Assembly: GCF_000018145.1 (NCBI RefSeq)
Contig: NC_009952.1
Location: 1,364,001-1,428,000, forward strand
Reading direction: 5' to 3'
DNA length: 64,000 nucleotides
Source of the DNA: Dinoroseobacter shibae DFL 12 = DSM 16493
GTDB taxonomy: Bacteria > Pseudomonadota > Alphaproteobacteria > Rhodobacterales > Rhodobacteraceae
Under the pieces are notes generated by a model that saw only the letters and a program-made list of their open reading frames with translations, did not search any database and was not told where the DNA came from. The first letter of the stretch is position 1, and the number at the start of each line of letters is the position of its first letter. This document shows, piece by piece, positions 48,287 to 57,708 of this stretch. Both the position numbers and the translations under genes were made by a program.

Positions 48287-49312
48287 GATCCGGCGCAGCT
48301 GCCGGTTCCGTTCCAGCACGTCGAGGCCCTGCATCTTCAGGTAATGCAGCAGGTCGATGAACACCCAGTTCTCGGCCAGCTTGTCGCCCGCGCGGCGATA
48401 GATATCGACCACCCGCATGTCGGCAGGTGTGCCGGACCCGGGCAGGCCCAGAAACCCGCCCTTGGAGGTATTGGTGAGGTTCGGCCAGCCGAAGAACGCG
48501 CCGTAATTTCCCTCGGCCAGCCGTGCGACATGGCCGTTGAAGGTCTTGTCCCCCAGGCTCAGCCGGAAGGGGAATGTGTGTTGGTCCTGGTATCGCGGCA
48601 AGGTGTGGGTGGCCCCGATGCCGAAGGGGCCGTACCAGGTCATGTCGTCATGCCAGGACGCGCGCAGCATCTCGATCCCGGCGCGGTCGTTGCCGGATCG
48701 GTTCAGCGCAGACAGGTCCGCCACCATCCGCTCGACCAGCGCCAGTGTCGCGGCCCCCTCGGCCGGATCATGGGGGCCGGTCAGTAGCCCGTCATGGGTG
48801 CGCGGGCCGGGATAGATCGCCATCGCGCCCGTGGCGGGGGGCAGCGGATAGACCCCCGCCTGGTGCATCAGGGCCAAAAGGTCCACGAAGAGTGCGGTCT
48901 CGACGATGCGCCCGTCCGAGACCCGGTGAAACTCGGCATGGCGCAGCCAGGTGAGCTTGCCCGTGGCCGGAATATCGAGGAAATCGCGGTCGAAAAGCCC
49001 GGTCAGGTGCCCCATGGCGCAAACCCACACCTGCGGCGTGGCCCCCAGCGTGCTCTGGCCCGCGAAAAACACGTCTTCGCGGCGGTGCAGGCTGGTGAAA
49101 CTCTCGGCCAGGGGGGTCCAGAACGCGCGGGCCACCGCGTCGGGCCCGGTTTGCTCGTGAAACGGGTGCATCCCGCGCCAGTGCCAGTCCGGCGCGACGT
49201 GATCGGCCAGCGCCGCCGCCTTGTCAGCGGCCATGGCCCCCTCGAGCGCGGCATTCAGCGCGCGCACCCGAGCCTTGGCCTCTTGCAACTCAGCGGTGGT
49301 CTGGTCTGTCAT
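48275..49312 (-). CDS. two-domain SnoaL-like / ester-cyclase-type protein
   Basis: 345 residues with two NTF2/SnoaL-like halves: DWHWRGMHPFHEQTG with FHRVSDGRIVETALFVDLLALM in the first and SWHDDMTWYGPFGIG with VDIYRRAGDKLAENWVFIDLLHYL in the second. This is the layout of polyketide-cyclase-like proteins fused in tandem. Reaction unknown. Start MTDQTTAEL at 49312; upstream frame is a shadow. Divergent from the FAD oxidase. Confidence 0.8.
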   Translation of the reverse strand: MTDQTTAELQEAKARVRALNAALEGAMAADKAAALADHVAPDWHWRGMHPFHEQTGPDAVARAFWTPLAESFTSLHRREDVFFAGQSTLGATPQVWVCAMGHLTGLFDRDFLDIPATGKLTWLRHAEFHRVSDGRIVETALFVDLLALMHQAGVYPLPPATGAMAIYPGPRTHDGLLTGPHDPAEGAATLALVERMVADLSALNRSGNDRAGIEMLRASWHDDMTWYGPFGIGATHTLPRYQDQHTFPFRLSLGDKTFNGHVARLAEGNYGAFFGWPNLTNTSKGGFLGLPGSGTPADMRVVDIYRRAGDKLAENWVFIDLLHYLKMQGLDVLERNRQLRRISHP

Positions 49313-49418
49313 CCTGGGTGCGAGAGTGTCCCCGCGCGCCGCCCGTCGCAAGGCCAAAGCGTGCGCCATTGCCAGGGTCCGATGTTGACGGCATTCTGGC
49401 CGCAAAGGGGAGGCGGCC

Positions 49419-50825
49419 ATGACCGATCAGACACCGCTGCGGCGCAACGCGGCCGGGATTGCCACGGCACTCGACGTGCTGCGCCAGAAATTCGGGGCGC
49501 GGCTGCAGACCGGGGCCGCCCTGCGCGAACAGCACGGCCACACCACCACATGGCTGCCGAACCAGCCGCCCGATGCGGTGTTTCTCCCGCGTGAGACGGC
49601 CGAGGTGCAGGATGTGCTGCGGATCTGCACCGCCTACGGGATGCCGCTGGTCCCGTTCGGCACCGGCACCTCGCTGGAGGGGCATGTGAATGCGCCGCTC
49701 GGGGGGCTGTCGCTGGATTTCGCCGAGATGAACCAGGTGCTCGCCATCCACCCCGAGGACATGGATTGTGTGGTCCAGCCGGGTATCACCCGCAAGGCGC
49801 TGAACGAAGAGTTGCGCGCGACGGGCCTGTTCTTCCCGGTCGATCCGGGGGCGGATGCGTCGCTGGGCGGGATGGCCGCGACCCGGGCCTCGGGCACCAA
49901 TGCGGTACGCTACGGCACCATGCGCGACGTGGTGCTGGCGCTGGAGGCGGTGACCGCCGATGGCCGCGTGATCCGCACGGCGAAGCGAGCGCGCAAGACC
50001 TCCGCCGGATACGACCTGACGCGGTTGCTGGTGGGCTCCGAAGGCACGCTGGGCGTGATCACCGAACTGACCCTGAAGCTCAGCGGTATTCCCGAGGCGG
50101 TTGCGGGGGCGACCTGCAGCTTTGCATCGGTGGAGGCGGCCTGTGCCGCGGTGATCGCGACCATCCAGTACGGTGTGCCCGTGGCCCGGATCGAGTTTCT
50201 TGACGCGCTGTCGGTGCGCAGCATCAACGCCTATTCCAAGCTGTCCCTGCCCGAAGCGCCGCTCTTGTTGCTGGAGTTCCACGGCTCGGAAGCGGGCGTG
50301 GCCGAGCAATCCGAAACCTTCGGCGAGATTGCGGCGGATCATGGAGCGCTGGCCTTCGATTGGACATCCGATGCCGAGGCGCGCGCGAAGATGTGGCAGG
50401 CCCGGCACGACGCCTATTGGGCCATGCGCGCCCTGCGCCCGGGCTTCGATGCCTTCGTGACCGATGTCTGCGTGCCGGTCTCGCGTCTGGCCGAAGCCGT
50501 CAGCGCCGCCGCCGAACGGGCCGAGGCGGACGGGATCATCGCGCCGACCCTGGGCCATGTGGGTGACGGGAACTTCCATGTCGCGCTGCTGATCGATCCG
50601 GACGATCCCGGCGGGCGAGCGCGGGCCGAAAGCTATATCGGGTGGCTTAACGATCTGGCGATATCGCTCGACGGAACCTGCACGGGCGAGCACGGCATCG
50701 GGCAGGGCAAGGTGAAATACCTCGCCCGCGAGCTGGGTGCGAACACGGTCGATGTGATGGCCGCGCTGAAATCCGCCATGGACCCGGACAATATCCTGAA
50801 CCCGGGAAAGCTGTTTCAGGGCTGA
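49419..50825 (+). CDS. FAD-linked oxidase, GlcD / D-lactate dehydrogenase type
   Basis: 468 residues. N-terminal FAD_binding_4 domain (PFGTGTSLEGH, GADASLGGMAATRASGTNAVRYGTMRD) and C-terminal FAD-oxidase domain with GHVGDGNFH and CTGEHGIGQGK. Oxidises a 2-hydroxyacid such as D-lactate or glycolate and feeds electrons to the chain. Which acid cannot be read from sequence; D-glycerate from the nearby glycoside operon is an option. Start 106 bases from the divergent SnoaL gene. Confidence 0.92.
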   Translation: MTDQTPLRRNAAGIATALDVLRQKFGARLQTGAALREQHGHTTTWLPNQPPDAVFLPRETAEVQDVLRICTAYGMPLVPFGTGTSLEGHVNAPLGGLSLDFAEMNQVLAIHPEDMDCVVQPGITRKALNEELRATGLFFPVDPGADASLGGMAATRASGTNAVRYGTMRDVVLALEAVTADGRVIRTAKRARKTSAGYDLTRLLVGSEGTLGVITELTLKLSGIPEAVAGATCSFASVEAACAAVIATIQYGVPVARIEFLDALSVRSINAYSKLSLPEAPLLLLEFHGSEAGVAEQSETFGEIAADHGALAFDWTSDAEARAKMWQARHDAYWAMRALRPGFDAFVTDVCVPVSRLAEAVSAAAERAEADGIIAPTLGHVGDGNFHVALLIDPDDPGGRARAESYIGWLNDLAISLDGTCTGEHGIGQGKVKYLARELGANTVDVMAALKSAMDPDNILNPGKLFQG

Positions 50826-50917
50826 GCCTTGCGCAAAGGACGCTGAAAACCTGTGGAATGTGCACGGATTTGTGGCAGAATTCCGCGAAAGGGGCCAAAT
50901 TGGGTCCGTGCAAAATT

Positions 50918-50932
50918 TACCAGTTGATAAAA
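50918..50932. promoter_or_regulatory. shared upstream motif of pyrimidine genes (copy 1)
   Basis: TACCAGTTGATAAAA, 52 bases before preT. It matches 12 of 15 positions of GACCGTTTGATAAAA at 54944-54958 upstream of the aminotransferase. Both promoters serve the same pathway and a RutR-like regulator is encoded between them, so this is a candidate binding site or a shared core promoter element. Confidence 0.45.
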
Positions 50933-50984
50933 TTACGGTCCTGTGTAGCGTTTCATGGGACGGAACATCGAGATGGAGACTGCA

Positions 50985-52322
50985 ATGTCTACCTCCCAGC
51001 ATACGCCAGGAGTGGTCCCGGGAAGGTTATCCGAGACAGAGCTTGAGACCAATTTTTCGGACCTGCATGCGCCTTATGACGCCCATGAGGCCCTGGTCGC
51101 GGCCGACAGGTGCTATTTCTGTCACGACGCGCCCTGCATCACGGCCTGCCCAACGGCGATCGACATCCCGCTCTTCATTCGGCAGATCGCGACCGGCACG
51201 CCCGAGGCGGCGGCCAAAACGATCTTCGACCAGAACATCCTCGGGGGCATGTGCGCCCGGGTCTGCCCGACAGAGACCCTGTGCGAGCAAGCCTGCGTGC
51301 GCGAAGTGGCCGAGGGCAAGCCGGTGGAGATCGGGCGCCTGCAACGCTACGCCACCGACACGGTGATGGCTGCCGGGGTGCACCCCTATGCGCGTGCACC
51401 GGAGACGGGCAAGAAGATCGCCGTGGTGGGCGCGGGGCCGGCGGGCCTGGCCTGCGCGCACAGGCTGGCGATGAAGGGGCACGGCGTCGATCTGTTCGAC
51501 GCGAAACCCAAGCCGGGCGGCCTGAACGAGTACGGTATTGCCACTTACAAGACCGTCGACGACTTTGCCCAGGCAGAGGTCGACTGGTTGATGAAGATCG
51601 GCGGTATCACCCTGCAGTCCGGAAAGGCGCTGGGGCGCGACCTGACGCTCGGCGAGTTGTCGGAAGATTACGACGCGGTTTTCCTGTCCATCGGGCTGGC
51701 GGGCGTGAATGCACTCGGTGTCGCGGGCTCTGAGATGAAAAACGTCATGGATGCCGTTGATTTCATTTCTAATCTGCGCCAAGCCAAGGATAAGCGCGAG
51801 GTCCCCGTGGGCCGCCGCGTCGTCGTTATCGGGGGCGGCATGACTGCGGTCGATGCGGCGGTGCAATCGCGGCTTCTGGGGGCCGAGGACGTGACCATTG
51901 CCTATCGCCGCGACAAGGCCGCCATGAGTGCGAGCGAGTTCGAGCAGAAGCTCGCCACCGCCAAGGGGGTGCGCATTCTCTACAACGCGCAACCCCAGCG
52001 CATTGTCGGCAACGGGGCGTGCGAGGCCGTGGAATTCGCCTATACCGAGACCACGCCGGACGGGCTGCGCACCACCGGCGAGACGCGGACCCTGCCGGCC
52101 GATCAGGTGCTCACCGCCATTGGCCAGACCTTGACCGGGACACCGGATGGCCTCGCGCTGGAGCATGGCAAGATCGCCGTGACCGGCGCGGGGCGGACCA
52201 GCTTGCCGGGTGTGTGGGCCGGAGGCGACTGCGCCCTGGGCGGCGAGGACCTGACCGTGACCGCCGTGGCCGAGGGACGTGATGCGGCCGAAGACATTCA
52301 TGCAAGCCTGATGGGCGTCTAG
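50985..52322 (+). CDS. preT: NAD-dependent dihydropyrimidine dehydrogenase, flavin subunit
   Basis: 445 residues. N-terminal Fe-S domain with C43, C46, C51, C55 and C90, C94, C100, C104, then an FAD-binding VVGAGPAGLACAHR (147-160), and a second nucleotide loop VIGGGMTAVDAA. It takes electrons from NAD(P)H for PreA, or the reverse. ATG at 50985 chosen for its GGAG ribosome site. Start of the pyrimidine cluster. Confidence 0.93.
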   Translation: MSTSQHTPGVVPGRLSETELETNFSDLHAPYDAHEALVAADRCYFCHDAPCITACPTAIDIPLFIRQIATGTPEAAAKTIFDQNILGGMCARVCPTETLCEQACVREVAEGKPVEIGRLQRYATDTVMAAGVHPYARAPETGKKIAVVGAGPAGLACAHRLAMKGHGVDLFDAKPKPGGLNEYGIATYKTVDDFAQAEVDWLMKIGGITLQSGKALGRDLTLGELSEDYDAVFLSIGLAGVNALGVAGSEMKNVMDAVDFISNLRQAKDKREVPVGRRVVVIGGGMTAVDAAVQSRLLGAEDVTIAYRRDKAAMSASEFEQKLATAKGVRILYNAQPQRIVGNGACEAVEFAYTETTPDGLRTTGETRTLPADQVLTAIGQTLTGTPDGLALEHGKIAVTGAGRTSLPGVWAGGDCALGGEDLTVTAVAEGRDAAEDIHASLMGV

Positions 52323-52349
52323 GGGGTTCCCCCGGAAAGGAGCAAGAAC

Positions 52350-53648
52350 ATGGCAGACCTGCGTTCGGACTTCGTCGGTGTGAAATCCCCCAACCCTTTC
52401 TGGCTGGCCTCCGCGCCGCCGACGGACAAGGAGTACAACGTGCGCCGCGCCTTCGAGGCCGGGTGGGGCGGGGTGGTATGGAAAACCCTCGGCTTCGACC
52501 CCCACGTGGTCAACGTGAACGGCCCGCGTTATGGCGCGGTCTGGGGCGCGGACCGGCGGCTTCTGGGCCTGAACAATATCGAGCTGATCACCGACCGGCC
52601 GCTGGAGGTGAACCTGCGCGAGATAAAGCAGGTCAAGCGCGACTATCCGGACCGGGCCATGGTCGTGTCGCTCATGGTGCCTTGCGAGGAGGATCCCTGG
52701 AAGAAGATCCTGCCCCTGGTCGAAGAGACCGGCGCCGACGCGGTGGAGCTGAACTTCGGCTGCCCCCACGGGATGAGCGAGCGGGGCATGGGATCGGCCG
52801 TGGGCCAGGTGCCCGAATACATCGAAATGGTCGCGCGCTGGTGCAAGCAGCACACGCGCATGCCGGTCATCGTGAAGCTGACCCCGAACATCACCGATAT
52901 CCGCTACCCGGCGCGGGCGGCCCATGCGGGCGGCGCGGACGCGGTCAGCCTGATCAACACGATCAGCTCGATCACCTCGGTCAACCTCGACAGTTTCAGC
53001 CCCGAGCCGAGCATCGATGGCAAGGGTTCCCACGGGGGCTATTGCGGGCCCGCGGTCAAGCCGATCGCGCTGAACATGGTGGCCGAGATCGCGCGGGATG
53101 CGGAAACCGCCGGGATGCCGATCTCGGGGATCGGCGGAGTGACGACCTGGCGCGACGCGGCGGAATTCCTGGCCCTCGGGGCAGGCAACGTGCAGGTCTG
53201 CACCGCTGCGATGACCTATGGCTTCAAGGTGGTACAGGAGATGATTTCGGGCCTGTCCCAGTATCTCGACGAGAAGGACATGACCCTCGACGACCTGATC
53301 GGACGGGCGACCCCGAACGTCACCGACTGGCAGTATCTGAACCTGAACTACGTCACCAAGGCCCGCATCGACCAGGACAGCTGCATCAAGTGCGGGCGCT
53401 GCTATGCCGCCTGCGAGGATACCTCGCACCAGGCGATTTCCATGAGTGCGGACCGTGTCTTCGAGGTGATCGATGCGGAATGCGTGGCCTGCAACCTGTG
53501 TGTGAATGTCTGCCCGGTGGAGGACTGCATCACCATGGTCGAAATGCAGCCGGGCGAGGTCGATCCGCGCACCGGCAAGGTGGTCGAGAAGGACTACGCG
53601 AACTGGACCACGCATCCGAACAATCCGGCGTCGCAAGCCGCCGAGTGA
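52350..53648 (+). CDS. preA: dihydropyrimidine dehydrogenase, catalytic subunit
   Basis: 432 residues. FMN-barrel of the dihydroorotate/dihydropyrimidine dehydrogenase class with active-site LNFGCPHGMSERG, followed by two ferredoxin [4Fe-4S] motifs CIKCGRCYAAC and CVACNLCVNVCP near the end. Reduces uracil and thymine to their 5,6-dihydro forms. Operonic with preT, 27-base gap. Confidence 0.95.
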   Translation: MADLRSDFVGVKSPNPFWLASAPPTDKEYNVRRAFEAGWGGVVWKTLGFDPHVVNVNGPRYGAVWGADRRLLGLNNIELITDRPLEVNLREIKQVKRDYPDRAMVVSLMVPCEEDPWKKILPLVEETGADAVELNFGCPHGMSERGMGSAVGQVPEYIEMVARWCKQHTRMPVIVKLTPNITDIRYPARAAHAGGADAVSLINTISSITSVNLDSFSPEPSIDGKGSHGGYCGPAVKPIALNMVAEIARDAETAGMPISGIGGVTTWRDAAEFLALGAGNVQVCTAAMTYGFKVVQEMISGLSQYLDEKDMTLDDLIGRATPNVTDWQYLNLNYVTKARIDQDSCIKCGRCYAACEDTSHQAISMSADRVFEVIDAECVACNLCVNVCPVEDCITMVEMQPGEVDPRTGKVVEKDYANWTTHPNNPASQAAE

Positions 53649-53661
53649 TGCGGGAGGAGGG

Positions 53662-54054
53662 CTATTCGCCCTCCACCATGCCCTGGGGCAGGACCCTTGG
53701 GACCACGGCCTTGTCCGGTTCCGAGTTCATCAGCGCCGTCGCCAGTGCCTCGGCATTCAATCGGGGCAGGGTCGGTTCCTTGTAGGTCGGATCACCCGGA
53801 GAAGCCTCTTTCGCCGTCGCCTCGCCTTGGTCGGCGGTGGCCTTGGCCTCCCGATCTGCCTTCTGCTTGGCTTCCGTGATCGGCGCGGCCTCGCCCGCCT
53901 GTCTGGCGTGGGAGGGCGGCGCGCCGCTGGTCTTTGCAACTTTCGCCACGGTATCTGGCACACGTTGAGAGGACGGCGGCGGAGACTGCTGTGGACCCAT
54001 GGGCGCAACCCCGGGGCCGGTATCGAAATATGGTCTGTGCCCTTCGATCTTCAT
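53662..54054 (-). CDS. hypothetical Ala/Pro-rich protein
   Basis: 130 residues starting MKIEGHRPYFDTGPG. Mostly disordered, rich in Ala, Pro, Lys, Glu, with PPPSSQRVPDTVAKV and a charged middle, ending LPQGMVEGE. No domain recognised. It lies between preA (convergent) and the regulator gene on the same strand. Likely real from its ordered start and base composition, but function unknown. Confidence 0.6.
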   Translation of the reverse strand: MKIEGHRPYFDTGPGVAPMGPQQSPPPSSQRVPDTVAKVAKTSGAPPSHARQAGEAAPITEAKQKADREAKATADQGEATAKEASPGDPTYKEPTLPRLNAEALATALMNSEPDKAVVPRVLPQGMVEGE

Positions 54055-54131
54055 GACACACCTCGTTGTTATGCCACCCACCGTTCGGAACATAACATGA
54101 AAGTCTTACCCGCATCTTAATGCGGACCTGT

Positions 54132-54767
54132 TCAGGTGTCGGGGTTCAGCATCCGTGTGAACATGTGGTCGAGAAAGTGCTGGGCGTCCGGGAATGGGTC
54201 TTCGCCCGTGCCCAGAACGAGGTCGATCTGGGTGCGGAAATCGGCGTAATGCTGCGTGGTCGCCCAGATCATGAAGATCAGGTGCTTGGGGTGCACATCG
54301 GCGATCTTGCCCTCGGCGGCCCAGCCCGCGATCACTTGACCGTTCTTCTCCACCAGATCGCGCAACGCGCCGCTCAGAAGGGACTTTATCTGTGGCGCAC
54401 CTTGCAGGATTTCCGTTGCAAACAAACGACTTTCGCGTGGATATTCACGTGCCATCTCAAGTTTGCGGCGCACATATCCCCGTATTTCCTCCAGTGGCTC
54501 CCCGGCCGGGTCCATGTTCAACATCGGGTCCAGCCAGGTTTCCAGGATCTGGGCAAGAACCTGGGTGTAAATCGCCTCCTTGCCCTCGAAATAGTAAAGC
54601 ACGTTCGGTTTGGACAGGCCGGCGCCCGCCGCGATCATGTCCAGCGTCGCGCCGCGGAACCCGTGCTGCGAGAAGACGTCGAGCGCAGCATCGAAAATTG
54701 CTTCGCGCTTGGCCTTCTGAATACGAGTCTGCGGGGCTGGACGGGCGCTGGTACTGGAACGGGCCAT
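54132..54767 (-). CDS. TetR-family regulator, RutR-like
   Basis: 211 residues. HTH at about 41-63 (TLDMIAAGAGLSKPNVLYYF) and a RutR-type C-terminal domain with ILETWLDPMLNMDPAGEP and FMIWATTQHYADF. RutR binds uracil and controls pyrimidine use in E. coli. Placed divergently from the aminotransferase and beside preTA, it most likely represses this cluster. Start MARSSTS at 54767. Confidence 0.88.
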   Translation of the reverse strand: MARSSTSARPAPQTRIQKAKREAIFDAALDVFSQHGFRGATLDMIAAGAGLSKPNVLYYFEGKEAIYTQVLAQILETWLDPMLNMDPAGEPLEEIRGYVRRKLEMAREYPRESRLFATEILQGAPQIKSLLSGALRDLVEKNGQVIAGWAAEGKIADVHPKHLIFMIWATTQHYADFRTQIDLVLGTGEDPFPDAQHFLDHMFTRMLNPDT

Positions 54768-54832
54768 GGTGCATGCCTTTTGCAAATTGCACTTCGGAAA
54801 TCGGGAACTTGCGATACACTCACTACACGTCA

Positions 54833-54851
54833 CTTGTGCATGAATCACAAG
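54833..54851. promoter_or_regulatory. inverted repeat in regulator/aminotransferase promoter region
   Basis: CTTGTG (54833-54838), 7-base spacer, CACAAG (54846-54851): perfect 6-base arms, between the divergent TetR gene and the aminotransferase. Candidate operator for the TetR-type regulator, closer to its own start. Confidence 0.45.
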
Positions 54852-54943
54852 CACAACGCGCGCAGCGGGCTGATTTCTCGGCAGGAGCCGAGTGTTGCGC
54901 GTGGCTGTGCTTGACGCAGACCTGCACTTTGGTACCGTCACTT

Positions 54944-54958
54944 GACCGTTTGATAAAA
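54944..54958. promoter_or_regulatory. shared upstream motif of pyrimidine genes (copy 2)
   Basis: GACCGTTTGATAAAA, 28 bases before the aminotransferase start; partner of the copy at 50918-50932 with ACC, TTGATAAAA in common. The left part CTTGACC resembles half of the E. coli RutR box TTGACCA, but the full inverted repeat is not present. Confidence 0.45.
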
Positions 54959-54986
54959 AACGGCTGCCGCAGAGAGGGAAACGACC

Positions 54987-56312
54987 ATGGCACTGGATGC
55001 GAAGTCCCGTCCGAATGACCTGAGTGCATTCTGGATGCCGTTCACCGCCAATCGGCAGTTCAAGTCAAATCCCCGGATGTTCGTCGCCGCCGACGGCATG
55101 TATTACACGACCGCCGAAGGGCGACAGGTGCTCGACGGCACGGCGGGGCTGTGGTGCTGCAATGCGGGCCACAAGCGGCCCAGGATCGTCGAGGCGATCC
55201 AGGCCCAGGCGGCGGAGCTTGACTATGCGCCGGCCTTCCAGATGGGGCACCCCAGAGCGTTCGAGCTGGCCAATCGCCTTGTCGAGATCGCGCCTGACGG
55301 AATGGACCATGTTTTCTACACGAATTCCGGATCCGAGGCGGTTGAATCGGCTTTGAAAATTGCCCTTGCCTATCATCGCGCGCGGGGTGAGGCGGGGCGC
55401 ACGCGCCTGATCGGACGCGAGCGTGGGTATCACGGCGTCAATTTCGGCGGCATTTCTGTCGGCGGCATCGTCAACAATCGCAAGCATTTCGGCACCTTGC
55501 TGACCGGGGTGGATCACCTGCCGCACACCCATATCCCGGAGAACCAGTGGTCCAGGGGGATGCCGGAGCTTGGGGCGCACCTGGCCGATGACCTCGAACG
55601 GATCATCGCGCTGCATGGGGCCGAGACCATCGCCGCCGTGATCGTGGAGCCGATGGCGGGTTCGACGGGGGTTCTGCTGCCGCCCAAGGGATACTTACAG
55701 AGGTTGAGGAAGATCACGCAAGATCACGGAATCGTTCTGATATTCGACGAGGTAATCACCGGGTTCGGCCGGGTCGGTGCGGCGTTCGGTGCGCAGCGCT
55801 TCGGCGTCACGCCGGACATGATCACCTGCGCCAAGGGGCTGACCAACGGGGTCATTCCCATGGGCGCGGTGCTCTGCGGCAGCCATATCCATGACGCTTT
55901 CATGCAAGGGCCCGAGAACCTGATCGAGCTTTTCCACGGCTACACCTATTCCGGCAACCCGATCGCCTCCGCCGCCGGTCTCGCCACGCTGGAAACCTAC
56001 CGCGAAGACGATCTTTTCGCCCGTGCGCTGGACCTGGAGCCCTATTGGCAAGAGGCGCTGCATTCTCTCAAGGGCGCGCGCCATGTGATCGACATCCGCA
56101 ATCTCGGCCTGATCGGCGCGATCGAGCTGGAGCCGATTTCGGGGCACCCGACCAAGCGCGCTTTCCAGGCTTTCCTGGATGCCTATGACAAGGGCGTGTT
56201 GATCCGCACCACCGGGGACATCATCGCGCTCTCGCCTCCGCTGATCATCGAGACAGCGCAGATCGACCGGATCGTCGAGACGCTGGGCGAGGTGCTCGCC
56301 GCGCTCGATTGA
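54987..56312 (+). CDS. omega-amino acid--pyruvate aminotransferase (beta-alanine type)
   Basis: 441-residue class III PLP aminotransferase. PLP lysine K283 in ITCAKGLTNG, phosphate contact NSGSEAVES, and FDEVITGFGRVG. Within this cluster it would convert beta-alanine or 3-aminoisobutyrate to the semialdehyde using pyruvate. Start after AGAGAGGGAAACGACC. Divergent from the TetR gene. Confidence 0.92.
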   Translation: MALDAKSRPNDLSAFWMPFTANRQFKSNPRMFVAADGMYYTTAEGRQVLDGTAGLWCCNAGHKRPRIVEAIQAQAAELDYAPAFQMGHPRAFELANRLVEIAPDGMDHVFYTNSGSEAVESALKIALAYHRARGEAGRTRLIGRERGYHGVNFGGISVGGIVNNRKHFGTLLTGVDHLPHTHIPENQWSRGMPELGAHLADDLERIIALHGAETIAAVIVEPMAGSTGVLLPPKGYLQRLRKITQDHGIVLIFDEVITGFGRVGAAFGAQRFGVTPDMITCAKGLTNGVIPMGAVLCGSHIHDAFMQGPENLIELFHGYTYSGNPIASAAGLATLETYREDDLFARALDLEPYWQEALHSLKGARHVIDIRNLGLIGAIELEPISGHPTKRAFQAFLDAYDKGVLIRTTGDIIALSPPLIIETAQIDRIVETLGEVLAALD

Positions 56313-56346
56313 TCACAGGCCAGCCGAAACTACCAAGGAGACCTTG

Positions 56347-57621
56347 ATGCCAGCCGACACCGTTACCGCCCCGAATGCGCCGGGAGAAAACCTGAAGATC
56401 AATGGCGACCGTCTGTGGGACAGCCTGATGGAGATGGCGCGGATCGGGCCGGGCGTGGCGGGCGGCAACAATCGCCAGACCCTGACCGATGCCGATGCCG
56501 AGGGGCGCGCGCTCTTCCGGCGCTGGTGCGAAGAGGCGGGCTGCACCATGGGGCTCGACACCATGGGCAACATGTTCGCCCGGCGCGAGGGCACCGACCC
56601 GGATGCCCTGCCGGTCTATGTCGGCTCGCACCTCGACACCCAGCCCACGGGGGGCAAGTATGACGGTGTGCTCGGCGTGCTCGGCGGGCTGGAGATCATC
56701 CGCTCGCTCAACGATCTCGGGATCAAGACAAAGCATCCCATCGTCGTGACCAACTGGACCAACGAGGAGGGCACCCGGTTCGCGCCGGCCATGCTGGCCT
56801 CGGGCGTCTTTGCGGGCAAGCACAGCCAGGATTGGGCTTACGCCCGCGTCGATGCGGAGGGCAAGCGGTTCGGCGATGAGCTCAAGCGGATCGGCTATGT
56901 GGGCGACGAGCCCGTGGGGGACCGCAAGATGCACGCGTTCTTCGAGTTGCATATCGAGCAGGGCCCGATCCTGGAAGCCGAAGGCAAGGAGATCGGGGTC
57001 GTCACCCATGGCCAGGGCCTGCGCTGGATCGAGTGCACGGTGACCGGCAAGGAAAGCCACACCGGCTCCACCCCGATGAACATGCGCAGGAACGCCGGCC
57101 GCGGGCTCGCACGGATTACTGAACTTGTCCACGAGATTGCCATGAAGAACCAGCCCAACGCCGTAGGTGCCATTGGGCATATCGACGTCTATCCGAACTC
57201 GCGCAACATCATCCCCGGCAAGGTGGTCTTCACGGTTGATATGCGGACGCATCTGCTGGACAAACTCAACGCTATGGTTGCCGAGTTCGACGAGAAAGCG
57301 CCGAAGCTCTGTGAAGAGATCGGGGTGGAATTCTCGTCCGAGATCGTGGGCCAGTTCGACCCGCCCGCCTTCGACGAGGGCTGTGTGGGGGCCGTGCGCA
57401 GCGCGGCGCAACGGTTGGGGTATTCGCACATGGATATCGTGTCGGGCGCGGGGCATGACGCCTGCTGGATCAACGACCTCTATCCCACGGCGATGGTGAT
57501 GTGCCCCTGCGTGGATGGGCTGAGCCATAACGAGGCTGAAGAAATCAGCCCCGAATGGGCGGCGGCGGGTGCGAATGTGCTGTTTCACGCCGTTGTGGAA
57601 ACCTCGGAAATCGTGCGCTAG
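56347..57621 (+). CDS. N-carbamoyl-beta-alanine amidohydrolase type enzyme (M20 family)
   Basis: 424 residues. Zinc ligands readable in order: H95 in GSHLDTQ, D106, E141 in NWTNEEG, a His in FFELHIEQGP and a His in GAGHDACW. Closest known types are beta-ureidopropionase and L-carbamoylase; in a reductive pyrimidine cluster the former fits, releasing CO2, NH3 and a beta-amino acid. ATG at 56347 chosen because AAGGAG lies 7 bases before it. Follows the aminotransferase by 34 bases. Confidence 0.92.
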   Translation: MPADTVTAPNAPGENLKINGDRLWDSLMEMARIGPGVAGGNNRQTLTDADAEGRALFRRWCEEAGCTMGLDTMGNMFARREGTDPDALPVYVGSHLDTQPTGGKYDGVLGVLGGLEIIRSLNDLGIKTKHPIVVTNWTNEEGTRFAPAMLASGVFAGKHSQDWAYARVDAEGKRFGDELKRIGYVGDEPVGDRKMHAFFELHIEQGPILEAEGKEIGVVTHGQGLRWIECTVTGKESHTGSTPMNMRRNAGRGLARITELVHEIAMKNQPNAVGAIGHIDVYPNSRNIIPGKVVFTVDMRTHLLDKLNAMVAEFDEKAPKLCEEIGVEFSSEIVGQFDPPAFDEGCVGAVRSAAQRLGYSHMDIVSGAGHDACWINDLYPTAMVMCPCVDGLSHNEAEEISPEWAAAGANVLFHAVVETSEIVR

Positions 57622-57627
57622 GGATCG

Positions 57628-57702
57628 GACCGGGCAGGGGGCGTTGCCCCCATGCGCGATGCGCGCCCCCCGGAGTATTTTGACACAGATGAAGAAGAGC
57701 AG
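57628..57702. repeat. intergenic repeat, second copy of Rhodobacteraceae-type element
   Basis: Contains a stem GGGGGC GTT GCCCCC and, at 57665-57698, GCCCCCCGGAGTATTTTGAC then ACAGATGAAGAAG. It shares the GTATTT(T/G)G..(C/A)A.AGATGAA pattern with 43416-43450. Lies between two genes of the pyrimidine cluster, directly before a lipoprotein start. Confidence 0.65.
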
Positions 57703-57708
57703 GCCGTG

